A stretch of 64,000 bases of DNA from positions 9,239,967-9,303,966 of the forward strand of contig JABAKD010000015.1 of the NCBI GenBank assembly GCA_012845835.1, in the 5' to 3' direction. This stretch comes from Undaria pinnatifida. Lineage: Eukaryota; Sar; Phaeophyceae; Laminariales; Alariaceae. The position numbers and the translations under genes were made by a program. This document shows, piece by piece, positions 1 to 11,500 of this stretch. The notes beneath the pieces were generated by a model. That model saw nothing but the letters and a program-made list of their open reading frames with translations, was not told the DNA's origin and did no database searches. The first letter of the stretch is position 1; every line of letters starts with the position of its first letter.

Positions 1-185
1 CTAAGGACGATATTGGTGTTCATGATGTTTGTTACATACCTAGGCCATGTCATATGTGTGTCCGGCAGCAGGTATTATTTCTTTTCTCGAAACCGGTTCT
101 TCGGTCAAGACATGTCTTGAGCCCCCAAGGTGAGGAACCTCAGAAAAAAACAATGGTTGGTGCATCTCCATCGTAGGACGGGTCT
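1..185 (+). mobile_element. MITE family 1, right part only (cut by window edge)
   Basis: Shares the internal block GTTTGTTACATACCTAGGCC, the motif CTTGAGC...GAGGAACCTCAGAAAAAA and the terminal motif CACCTCYATCGTAGCACGCG (here slightly changed, 159-185) with the complete copy at 2839-3090. The left terminus lies outside the window. Confidence 0.55.
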
Positions 186-444
186 TCCCGGAAACAAAAT
201 CGAACCAAAAATAGAAGTCCGACGAACTCAGGCCATAAAAAGCCTCATCATGCAGACAACTCCCGCAAGGTGCCACCTACACGTCAGAAGACTCGTGCAC
301 CTCTCGACCAACTGCGCATATGGGGCTCTCGGGGCGAGCAACGATAAGAGGACACGAAAATGTCAGTCGTGCACATCAAATGTCGGCGATAGCGAGCAGG
401 GCGACAATATCCACTACGGACGCGCACGCCATGTAAGGTTCAGA

Positions 445-700
445 GGCGACACGTACTGCGATAGAGATGCACCACGTTTTTTCTGAGGTTCCTCATTTGG
501 GGAGCTTGATATCTCTCTCAAAAATGTGATTTAGAGAAAATATTTTACTGCCACCAAATGAAAAATCCCGTGGCTTGGGTACACACAACGAAAACCATGC
601 AACAGATATTGTCTATTCCCGACGACTATGGGTTAAGGACAAAACCCGTCATTCAGAAAAATATAGGCTAAAAAGTGCCACCTGTATCGCAGCACGCGCC
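445..700 (-). mobile_element. MITE family 1, full copy
   Basis: About 256 bp bounded by imperfect inverted repeats: GCGACACGTACTGCGATAGA on the left and the complement of that type, CCTGTATCGCAGCACGCGCC, on the right. The internal order is the reverse of the 2839-3090 copy. It has no open frame, so it would be non-autonomous and mobilised by a transposase not present here. Confidence 0.65.
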
Positions 701-1135
701 AGGCGTGACATTGTTTTCTGATGTTCCTCGCCTGGGGAGGTACACGTTGGTTCGAAAAACAACAGAGAACTTCACCCGCTAACAGCTGCCATAGCCTATA
801 GACTAGGTCTGAAGCGACTGGTTTTCAACAGGATACAACGGAGTCATCCCACCGTACACGGGTTTCGCCTTGTGGGTTCTCGGCCAAACGGTTAAGTTGG
901 TGCCTGTTGAACTCTTCACATGAGAAACTACCGGTCAATCATCGGATGTTTTTAAGAGTATCCCTGTTATGACGACTTAGCGCGTAGAGGTGTCGGTCGG
1001 ACTGCCAGAACGAATGCCTTGAAAGGGATATTTCGGGTGGAATACACTGAGCTCCTCGTGCTTGGAGCTCAGCATCTTCCCACGGGTGCACCGGCCGACC
1101 GTTGTACTCAGTATGATTCACTGCCCTTCGCGCAA

Positions 1136-1426
1136 CGACCCGTGCTACGTGTACGAAAGAGGTGCACCCCCTTTGTTCTGAGGTTCTTCGATTCTGCGAG
1201 CTCAAGACCTCTCCCAAAAACAGATTTGGACCAAAACATGTACCAGGTATGTGCTACGTACCGGAAGAACAATCCCATGGCCTACAATCCCATAGCCTTG
1301 GGTAACAAACAACGAGAATGATGTGAACAACACGTCGTTGTTCCCGACGGTATTTGGTTAAGGAGCCCCGTCATTCAGAAAATGTTTTTTTCACGAAAAG
1401 CGCTACCTCTATGGTACCACGCGTCC
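1136..1426 (-). mobile_element. MITE family 1, full copy
   Basis: About 290 bp. Left terminus ACCCGTGCTACGTGTACGAA(AGAGGTGCAC), right terminus CTACCTCTATGGTACCACGC. It shares GAGCTCAAGACCTCTCCCAA and CCCGACGGTATTTGGTTAAG-type internal blocks with the other copies, in reverse orientation. Adjacent sequence to 2489 shows no gene. Confidence 0.6.
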
Positions 1427-2140
1427 ATGATGGTGCTCAACAAGATTCTGCGCCCGAGTCTTGAAACGAAAACAAACAAGTATTAGCCGTAAACTTTTTG
1501 ACCAACCGGCCGTTGCTCTCTTGCGGCGGTCATCCTTCCAGAACTTCATCTCCTCATCCTCTCATCCGGTCAGACGTTTCGGCGTTTCGGCTCAAAACGT
1601 GCAACCCCTAGGCTGTCTTAGTATGACTAAAGTTGTGTTTCTTGCCTTGGCAGTGTGTAGATATACAGCAAAGGAACTCATGGTTTATACGCATCGCGAT
1701 ACCGAAAACCCCAAATCCTATGACAGTCAAAGGAGCAGCGGGCGGTGCAGCCACTCTCGCGAGTGTCTGTTGAGTCGAGGTAAAAAAGGCCCGTAAAGTG
1801 GCTGCTACACCCTCATACAGCACAGGCTTTGGTCAGGACCGGCCAAGAATTGCGGCACCAAGATGCGCGCTGAACATGTGTGCATGCTACATATGAGAGG
1901 GCGGGTGGCACATGCGGCTGTTTCGCTCTCTTATTCACATGGATCTTCCTCTGGAAAAACTCCGGCGAATACTGTCGGCACACCAATATTGATGGTTTCA
2001 CGGTATGGAATTCCCAAAAACTACTGCAAAGCAATGGCATCGTTCGTCGAGGTCAACAATTGTTCCATTTTTTTGGAGGTGGGGACACAGGCTACGGTAG
2101 TAGCTTCTTGTTTGTGGTTCTCTTGTAGCAGTCACTCGGG

Positions 2141-2158
2141 GTCACTCGCGCGAGTGAC
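2141..2158. repeat. GCGC-centred 18-bp palindrome family (clearest copy)
   Basis: Perfect palindrome GTCACTCGCGCGAGTGAC. Further perfect or near-perfect copies lie at 2763, 3170, 3193, 4682, 4985, 6916, 7063 (perfect), 12291, 12893, 17339, 20827, 20975, 26382, 26526 and 35930. Several are followed by CCCCCTGTT. I saw none to the right of about 36 kb. They may be hairpin tips or termini of a decayed element; a protein-binding role is conceivable but unsupported. Confidence 0.65.
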
Positions 2159-2489
2159 CCCCCTGTTGCCGTGCGACCTTAAGCTTTGGCGCGGTTATAA
2201 TTTTGCTATATCAAGCTGCGATGACATTGTGAGCTACTCTGCGCAATAACTAACGCCTAAAGTCTCCTTCCCCGTGATTAACAGAGTCCCTCGTGCGAGT
2301 GGCTCAAACCCAGCAGAGAAGGTGGGGGTTTAACATATCATAACGTCCGCCTTACCGTTGACCTGTTCTACGCCATATCGAGGTTATTAAGGGAAGAGAT
2401 GCATGAACGATTAGGCGTACCCACCCCCATCATATCGATGAGAAAAATACGCACAAACGAGCTAGGGAGGAGATAAGTTAATGCCTCAC

Positions 2490-2598
2490 CCTGATAGCGG
2501 CGTCGGAGGTGTAGGCGTCGAGGACCAGTCCCATCCCGTACGCCATGAGGCCGCCGGAGGTCATGACGCCGAAAGTGTAGCACGCGATGCCCACACCC
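2490..2598 (-). CDS. MFS exon (TM11), far downstream
   Basis: 109 nt between GACCGCAG and GTGAGG. It reads GVGIACYTFGVMTSGGLMAYG then MGLVLDAYTSDAAIR, a TM11-type segment with the family's glycine-rich G-x-A-x-Y-x-F pattern and a following D. Its one-base start phase fits the AA left over by exon 8, but a direct join would lack TM10, so a further exon between 2.6 and 13.7 kb is expected and was not found. Membership of the same gene is inferred from strand, order and motif. Confidence 0.7.
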
Positions 2599-5500
2599 CT
2601 GCGGTCAAGTTAGGCGCACGTGGAGCATGGCGTGTGAGTACGCTCGGAACTCCGATACTACTGGCGCGCACGCCACAGTTGGCGTGCACTGGAGGGGTCG
2701 ACTAAGCCCGCAGTAGGGGGGTGGGTACCTCTTTACGGGACCTTATTTTGCAATGGCTCGGGGTCACCCGCGCGAGTGACCCCCCTGTTCGTTGCGGCCA
2801 TAAGGTGTGGTGATGTCACAAACTTTGTGTATGAAATCGACCCACGCTACGATAGAGGCAGCACTTTTTCCTGAAACGGTTTCTGAATGGTGGCGCTCCT
2901 CAACCCAAAATCGTCGGGAGCGGGCAATTTTTCTTCATTGGTTTCGTGGTATACCTAGGGTATGGGAGTTTTCGTGCCCGGTATCGGTTTCAGTCTTCAC
3001 CGAACCAGGTTTTGGGAGAGGTCTTGAGCTCCTAAATTGAGGAGTAGTATTAAGAAAAAAACGTTGTGCACCTCCATCGTAGCACGCGTCTATCTCATCC
3101 ACAATGCGATGGTTTGCTACGCTGTATCAAACTAATCGCGAAACGTGGTTTTGTCAGTAAAGGAAGCCACTCGGGCGAGTGGCTCGGGCGTTACTCGTGC
3201 GAGTGGCTCAGGTCCGGCAGGGAAGGATGGGGTATAATTTAGAGTATGATGCTGCGATACGCTAGCCTTGATGAGCGCTCGCATACCGGCTGTGATAATA
3301 CAAAATTGGCACGTTCTACCCGATGATCGATCTCATGGCCTAGGTATACGGACTGAAAAACATGGTGAAACAAATGGGGCGTTCCAAAGGTGTTGGGGCG
3401 TTCCACGAGTCGTTCGATGTGGACAGGCACTCGGAATCATTTTGGCTCGAAATGTGCTGGTACCTTGCTATCGTAACCCTTGGCGGTTTGCCTGCTGGTC
3501 TGGAACGGTATTTATAGAGGGAACGTTCAACACCCCGCACAGGTCGGAATTATCTCGATATTTCAAGGCAGAATGATCCCTGGATTTTTATGTAATCTGC
3601 ACGATCTAAAACACGTTTGCCGGTTAGGATCGCTGCACGACACAGCTCTTGTGCACATATTTTCCAGGGACCATGGCCGGGGTATGGGGGGAGAGTCAAC
3701 GCTTGTTGCACGACTGAGTTTAGGCCACTTGCCCCAGCGCTTCTGTACCTCACGTGATGCAGATAATTTTCAGGCTGATTCACGTTAAAAAATATATATA
3801 TATATATATATATTCCGCGGCGAATGTCCGTGCCGTTATATCGATTCCGACCGTGAAAATCTGTACACGTCTTCTATGTGCCATTGCGAAGACCTCGCTT
3901 CGTTTTATTTTGCGCCTGATTTTTTGTCAGTTAAGATTGTTTAGAAAATGTGGCCCACCTTAAAAACCAAAATGTTTCAGCGAAAAATAAAAAGAAGAAA
4001 ACTCCCCGGAGGTCAGGCGTCCGGATGGGGGCATGCAGGACACGTGTGCAAAATGTCAGGGTCTATCTCTCACAAACGGCGTGGACATTTGGACGTTCGT
4101 GCGTAAAGATGAGTAATAATCGTTGCTTCCTTCATTTTACTCGGTTTTAGTATGGGGTCCAGGTTTTTCGCCAGATTCTTCTTTGAACGTTATACACCGG
4201 CAGGTCGAAGCCTTTATTGTTCGCGCGACAATTTGTACAGACATGCCTTGGCAGTACCTCTAACCGGTTGGTGCAAAATGCGTCGCAATTTGTTTTCTCG
4301 ACTGCGCTTGGAAAAAGCCTGATTATTTTTGAAGAATGTTGAGGCTTATCTTTGGTCTAAACGCTTTTTTGCTCTTGAGAGACTGCTCGAGGCCGTTAAA
4401 AACAAACCCGACCATGTCACCCTATTAGTCTTACATTGGTCATGGGGGTCAGTATGAATACAAATATTCACCGTTTGACTGGATACTGCCAGCGGTATGG
4501 ATACTGATACTGCCAGCGGCATTATGGATACTGCCAGCGGCATTCGCCGCGGAGAGAACGTTGGAGCTTATACGTGAACCAGCCTGTACGCGATTTGTGT
4601 TGTGCGCCGTAACTACGCGTTCCATGGCGGTTCCACGTAGCAAAGAAACATACAGCACGAAGGCAAAGGAATAAAGGTTCACACGCGCGAGTGACCCCCT
4701 CGCAGCTGCAAACACAGGGCCAACGGAATTTCGCCTCCACCGTAGCCAAGATTCGGGTGTGTGCATCGAAGGCTAGGGTATTGGGGGCCATTTCCACGGC
4801 CGGGTTGGAGCTATCACATTACAATATATCATCATGTTCGCAAGAGGGAATCTGTCTCACAGACGAAAGCACATTCCACCAATTTGATTGATTCGGCGCA
4901 GCGTAGTTTAACCGTTCCGTTGCGGATTCATAACGCGAGATCAACAAGGGCGGAAGCTTAATCCGCAAAAAAGGAACAGGGGCGATCACTCGCGCGAGTA
5001 AATAAATCCCGACCCGCTGCCGAATATAGCCCCCAAGAACAACCTCCCCCCCTGCCATATAGTCATGAACGTGGGAGTCTGCAAGCTTCGGCTCTCGCTC
5101 AACACATCAAAAAGGGGGTAAATACAAGATCTGACGAATGCTACTACTGTAAAGGTGCACCACAGTTTTTCCGAGATTTCGTCACTTTTGGAGCTCAAGA
5201 AATGTCCCTCCCGAAAAAAACTGATTTAGAGAAGAAAAAAAAAACTGACTACCCCTGGATGAAAAATCCCACGGGCCTGGGTTGGTATATACAACGAGTA
5301 TTGTGTACAAAGAAAACCCATTCCCGACGATCGTGGGCTAAGGAGCCCCGTCAGTTGTGTTGAGAAACGATTTCAGCCGGAAACTGTTACCCCTATCGTA
5401 ACACGCGTCATGTTGATTGCACACACTAAGTACCTACACACAGTACCTACACACAGTCGGCCGTGACGTCTCCCCGAGATGTGAAGGTTGGGGCGTTCAA

Positions 5501-8500
5501 TGTCGAGAAAAATACTTGCAGAGTTTCCACGACGGTCGTGAGACATCCAACGGCGGAGGTGCGCCGGTTTCTTTTCTGGGGTGCTCTTCATTTATTTCAG
5601 AAAATATTCGCCGCGTGTCCAAAAAATAGATATTTTGAGTAAACGAACGTGCAAGCCGGTGAGCAAAACCCCAGAAGATGACCTAAGTAAGCCACAAAAA
5701 AGGCAGGCTGCAGCAAACAAGAACAATGACCATTTCCACGAATCTGGGATCAAGAGGAGCCCGGTCATTGAGACAATATATATAGCCAAAACGCATGCTA
5801 CCTCTGTCGTATCGACGCATGCAGTGGTAGACATGAACCCTTTTTTCCCCTTAGGCCCCTCGCTTGCGGAGCTCTACATCTTTCCATAAAAAACGGATCT
5901 TGTGATAAACCGAAAGAGCAACTCGATGACCAAATCCTGTGACCCCTGTGAGGTGTAGCCGCAATAAAGCAAGCTGATAAAAGCAAGGACATTCCGGCGA
6001 ATTCGCCTCTTCACAACTGGAAACCCGTTCTTGGGACAAAACTACTTTAAATTAGAATAGGGAAGGATTTCGGGGCTGTAAAGTGGTTAAGGAACTCGGC
6101 CACTCAATTTTTTCTAGCCGAAACGTGAGCTTCCTCTGTTCTAGATCTCCCGTGTCATTCGCGCCACCGGAGCCGCAGAGCTAGGCCTTACACCCCCACA
6201 CCGTATTATGTTTTCGCAACTATCGTCCAAGACCGCACTGTATTATAGGATTGTACCCACCCTTTATATTTACTCAGGCTAGGGCTCTCGTCGTGCGCGT
6301 GGCTCAGCACCCTGCACACAACAACAGAAGTTGTGTAGACTTTTGTTGGCGTGGCGTAGCAGCGTCACAAGCAATTCAAATTCAGTGCATTTCACGAAAC
6401 CGACAAGTATACCTGGGGTGTATGACTTAAGGTGGTCGTGGTTCGATCCCCTGCTGCTGCTGTGCACCAGCCACACGCAGACACCGTGACTACGTACACG
6501 AAGGTGAGACCTTGGATTACGGCGGCAGTTTATCGTCGCTGCTGAACGAATGCATACCAGGTCCCGATTATGTGACTGCGATAGACTGAGCGGCAGCTTT
6601 CGCAAAAAAAAACGCCGCTCTTCTTGACCCTCTCGTTGGCTTATGGCAGCGCACACTCCACTCGCAAAGACGTACACATATGCACAACGCAAGAGCAACG
6701 TCCGTGGCTGAACAAAGGCGTGCAGCTGCTGCTGCGTAGCAGACAGCAGAGAGGGTAAACCAAATTAGACAGATGCCGATGTACACCGAGCGGGAGGGCC
6801 GAGAAAAAAAAAAGAGAGAAAGGGAACGGGCGATATTACAAAAATAGAGGGTTGCGATCAATGGTACGGTAGGGAGGTTATGTTGTTTTAGGCACTTGGT
6901 TTTCAGCGGCTCGGTGTCATTCGCGCGAGTGATCCCCCTGTTCCTTGTTGCACAGTGTAACAGTGTTGTTTAACAGTCTCGATGTTTATACGAAAAAGGA
7001 TGGTTATCTAGGCTGCAACAAAAATATCGCCGAGGGGGGTGTTTTCGTCAGCGAGGTATAGAGTCACTCGCGCGAGTGACTCAAGACCCGGTGACGAAAA
7101 TTGGGGGTACCCCCCTAGCGTAGCCTTAGCCTTGATCAAAGGTATACCCTTTTTTGGCGTTGACTCGGTAATGGAAATTGGGCGTACCCCCCTACCGTAG
7201 CCTTGATCAAAGATATATCCTTTTTTGGCTTTGAACCGGGAGTGAAAGTTGGGGGTATCCCCCTACCGTAGCCTTGATCTGAGATATACCCTTTTTTGGC
7301 TTTGATCCGGGAGTTAAAATTGGCGGTACCCCCCTGCCGTAACGTTGATCTTTGCCAACGTAAAATCCTGACCAAACGATCGACCGAGAAAGACTTACCA
7401 AAACCTAGGGGTCGATATTTTGGTCAGGTGTTCGCCGTCTGTGTAGATCGTGAAATCGTCTGACCTTTCAGCGAATTTGAACTGGTGTGCTGAGAAGAAA
7501 AAGAAACGTGTGAACTGGTGTGCTGAGGCGTTTATTAAGATTCCCGCGTTTACTGGCTTGGTTTGTCTCGTAAGTATAAACAGAGGTCAGAAAACCGCAC
7601 CAACAGAGCACCGTCAGGGTCAGCCCCGCCACGTCCGAGGGTAGGGCCAGCCTGTGTCCCAAGAGGCATCCACTCAGGCCGGCAACACGTTGCCATGCAA
7701 CCGAAACACGAAGGGGCAGCTTTTGTTGAGGGGGCTAGTGAAAGTCGTTCATCTGCTGCGACTTTGGTACTCGTCATTCTACTCTATACATAATCGAGGA
7801 GTTTGGCGATGCGGGCTTATCTTCCCTGCTTTTGCCACATATTACAACGAACGATCGACGCGGACAGGACAATGCGCGCAGAATGAATACCTGACGCACT
7901 CAGGTGTTCATAAGGCAACGCCCACGCAGACCAAGCGACAAAAAAACATGAAGCTTCAGTTTTTCTCGTGGGGCGGGCCTGCTGACTGCTGTTTGTTGAA
8001 TGGTCCTTATGAGACTTTTCAGCACCAACAACACCGGTCTCCTGCACTACTTTCATTTTGCGTGGAAGTTGTGGAAACTTTCACTGCTTTCATGGAAGCT
8101 TCCATGGGAAATATGGAAGCTATGGAAACTTCCATGGAAGCAATTAAAGCGGTGCATGGAAGTTATGGAAGCTTCCGTGGACGTTGCTTCCGCGGAGGTT
8201 TTCGTGAAAGCTTCCGTGGAACCTTCCGTGGAAGCTTTCATGGAAGCTTCCGAGGAAGTTGCTTCGGTGGAAGCTTCCGTGGAAGATATCATGGAAGCTT
8301 CCGTGGAAGATTTCATGGAAGCTTCCGTGGAAAATCTCATGGAAGCTTCCGTGGAAGTTGCTTCCGCGGAAGCTTTCGTGGAAGCGTTCCTGGAAGCTTT
8401 TGTGGAAGCTTCCGTGGAAGCTTTCATGGGAGTTTCCGCGGAAGTTGATTCCGTTGCTTCCGTGGAAGTTGCTTCGGTGGAAGCTTCCGTGGAAGCTTTC

Positions 8501-11500
8501 ATGGAAGCTTTCGGGGAAGTTGCTTCCGTGGAAGCTTCCGTGAAAGCTTTCATGGAAGAATCCACGGCATGGAAGCGTGAAAGCTTCCGTGGAGGCTTCC
8601 ATACTTCCATGGAAGCTTCCATTGCTTCCACGGAAGCTCCCACGACTCCATGGAAGCTTCCATGGCAGCTTTCACGAGCTTCCACAAAACTACAGATAGT
8701 GCAGGTGGCCCACAACACCCCAACATCAGTCAGAAATCCCTTTGTTTCTAGCAAGTTACTTTCCCACGCGTGAGACTTGTCAACGTTCGCGTAACGCTCG
8801 CACGACGTGCCGAAGCTCACAGGCCAATGCAAAGATGTAGGGATACTGCTGAGAGACGGCGTTTTTTGGTGGTAGACTGCTGTAGGTCGAATTGAGTGAA
8901 CCATCCCCTTCTTTGATTTTCACATAGATGCATCAGCTGTGCGTTTATTGTGTCATCATCAGGTAGCAAACATCGCAGACGCCGCCGCGATGTTCAGATA
9001 CATAATAAACACCCATATGTCGCTCGACCAAACGATGAAAAAACCACCCTCCCATATTTTCTTCGATATTTTTTTAATAGAAATTGAAAAACGTCAGCTG
9101 TGAGTACGACCGATTGAATGATTGAAAATCAACTTCGCAAGCTGCGTGGTACGTCAAAGTGTTACTAATATACAGCAGTTCGCGCGTGTCGCATGTTTGA
9201 TCATCACGAAAGAGGTAGGACGATTTCGCACAAAAATCATTCTGTTCACTGATACTGACAAACCCGAATGAAGGGTAGACGCCATAGTAGGCATTGCCTG
9301 GTATATTACTATAAAAATATAAGTACACTCTAGCTGTGAGATCGAAGATTTGTCGAAACTCATCTTTGCAAGCTATGTATGATACTCCGATCACGCGTAT
9401 TACGGGTTGTGTGTCCTCATTAAGGATATAGGTCGGCGACTCCCCTTGGAACTACAGTAGTGTAGGTATCAGGGCCAACAGGGTGTTTTTTTTTCTTTTT
9501 TTTTAATCCTCCGGCGGATGGGGAAAAATAAAGCCTTAGCTCACCACACTTCCACGTATTTTCATACGCGTCGTGTGTCGATTTAACTCAGTGGCTTTCG
9601 CAGCCCAACGCTAGCTGGCGCACCCTTCGGGTCCCATTGTAGGTAAAGCGTAAGCTGTCCCCTATCAGTGGTCTTCGTTACAACCCCGGCAGCGCAAGCT
9701 GCCGTTGTATACGGATGCGTGTGTATGTCGACCCGGCCTGTCCCCTGAGGGTCACACAGGGTAATGTTAGTCATTCTGAGCCACGAAACTATAAAATCCG
9801 TTTCTGAGTGCGACAAAATCTGACAGGGAAGGAAATGCATCATTGTATCAGGTGTATCCAGCAAGTCGTATAACCAGTGAGGGGAGGGGAGAGTTTTGAA
9901 GGGCGTGGGGGCATGGGCTTGAACAAGAGGGAACGGGGGGGGGGGGGGGGGGGGGGTGCAACTAAATCTGTGCGTGGAAAATCCTTCAAGGGGACAAATA
10001 AACGGTTTTGGAAGGAATGCACCAGTTTATCATGTGTATCCTGTAAGTCGTACAACCTGTGAGGAGAGGGCGGAGTGTTGGGGGGTGGGTAGGGGCGCAT
10101 ACATGTTGGGCTTTGCTACACGCGTGGTGCTAGGTCTAGGTGATGGTGCGGGTGGTGGGGAAAGAGGGGGCGTTGGGGGGAGGGGGGGTGAATTAAAGCT
10201 ACGTCATAGATGGCTAGAAAGATAACGACGTGATATCAGTTGCGTATCATAGAAGTTTTTATTACTCCGGCCGATTTCGAATTTAGGAAGGTCGGTCGTT
10301 TAACAAGAGGGAACAGGGGGGAAAAAAAAAGAAGGGTGGGGGGGTGAATTGGAGCTACGGCAGGGATGGCTAGAAGGCTAATGATGAGGTGACATCAGCT
10401 GGCTCGTAGTGTTTACTACTCTGGCAGATTTTGATTTTGGGTGAGGCGTTTGAACAAGAGGGATCGGGGGGAGCGGTGGGCGGGCGGGACATATCACTAC
10501 GTGCGCGGGAACTGTAGATCTTTGACGTGGACAAATCTGACGGTTGTAGCAAGAATACATCCCTTTATACCACCTGCCTGGTATTGCACATTATTCTAGC
10601 AGATTTGATGTTATTAATAGCTTAATAACTTGTTCATGTACATTGATCGCAAGATAGAATATTTCAATCGATACGTGCAACCACGTAACTACTATGATTT
10701 TGCCGTGCCGGTGTGGGGCTCCGACATCGCAAGTAATACGAAAGGGATACATATTATTGCAAAATAAAACGGGCGAGGTGATGTGATCATGCAATGTCAC
10801 CACCATTATTGAGCACGAGGGTGAGAGGCGCAAATCGTCAGTTTTTCTAATGTTACGCTTGGTGTACCCACGCTCAATTACGTTACTTCGTTAGTCATAC
10901 ATCGTTTGGCATAGGTTGGGAGGCTATCATGCAGACGGTATGTACGAAATACTCTACGTATTAGGTTGGTAGTGTGGTCTACCGCAATTTTAACATATCT
11001 GCCTGGACTTCCTTTTCACATTATTATTAGCTCATGTACGATTTTATGCCCATGGTTTTTACCGTGCCGATGTGCGGCTCTGAGGGCGCTAATTGTAAGA
11101 CAGAGATACAAATTTCAAATACAGCAAGCGAGGTGATGTGGTTATGCTATGCCAACACTATTGAACACGAGGGGGAGAGGTGCAAATCGTCATCGTTTTG
11201 AAAAGAGCGCTTGACGTGCCCGCGCTAAATGACGTTACATGGTTAGGCATATATATGATACTGCGTTTGGTAGAGGTTGTCAGGCGATCATGCAGACGGC
11301 AGGTAGGCACGAAATACCCTGCGTAATAGGTTGGTAGTGTGCTCTACCGCAGTTTTATTTGATATCAATTTGATTGACTGTTCAGGTGCCTGGTGTAGGG
11401 TGGCTTACGGCGAGATGGTTCTCGATACACGACGGGGTGCCATCAGGCAGGCGGAGAAGTGAAGATAGATGGAAAAATATCGATGTAATCGTGCACCAAA

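Noticed and set aside
7560-7700. Minus-strand exon with LTLTVLCWCGFLTSVYTYET
   Set aside because: Membrane-like but without family motif or consistent splice phase.
8000-8773. Open frames of up to 283 codons on both strands as protein genes
   Set aside because: They coincide with the 12-bp array, occur in several registers at once and on both strands, and have no non-repeat domain.
9860-10230. Proline- or glycine-rich proteins
   Set aside because: Arise from G and C homopolymer tracts of the foldback repeat.
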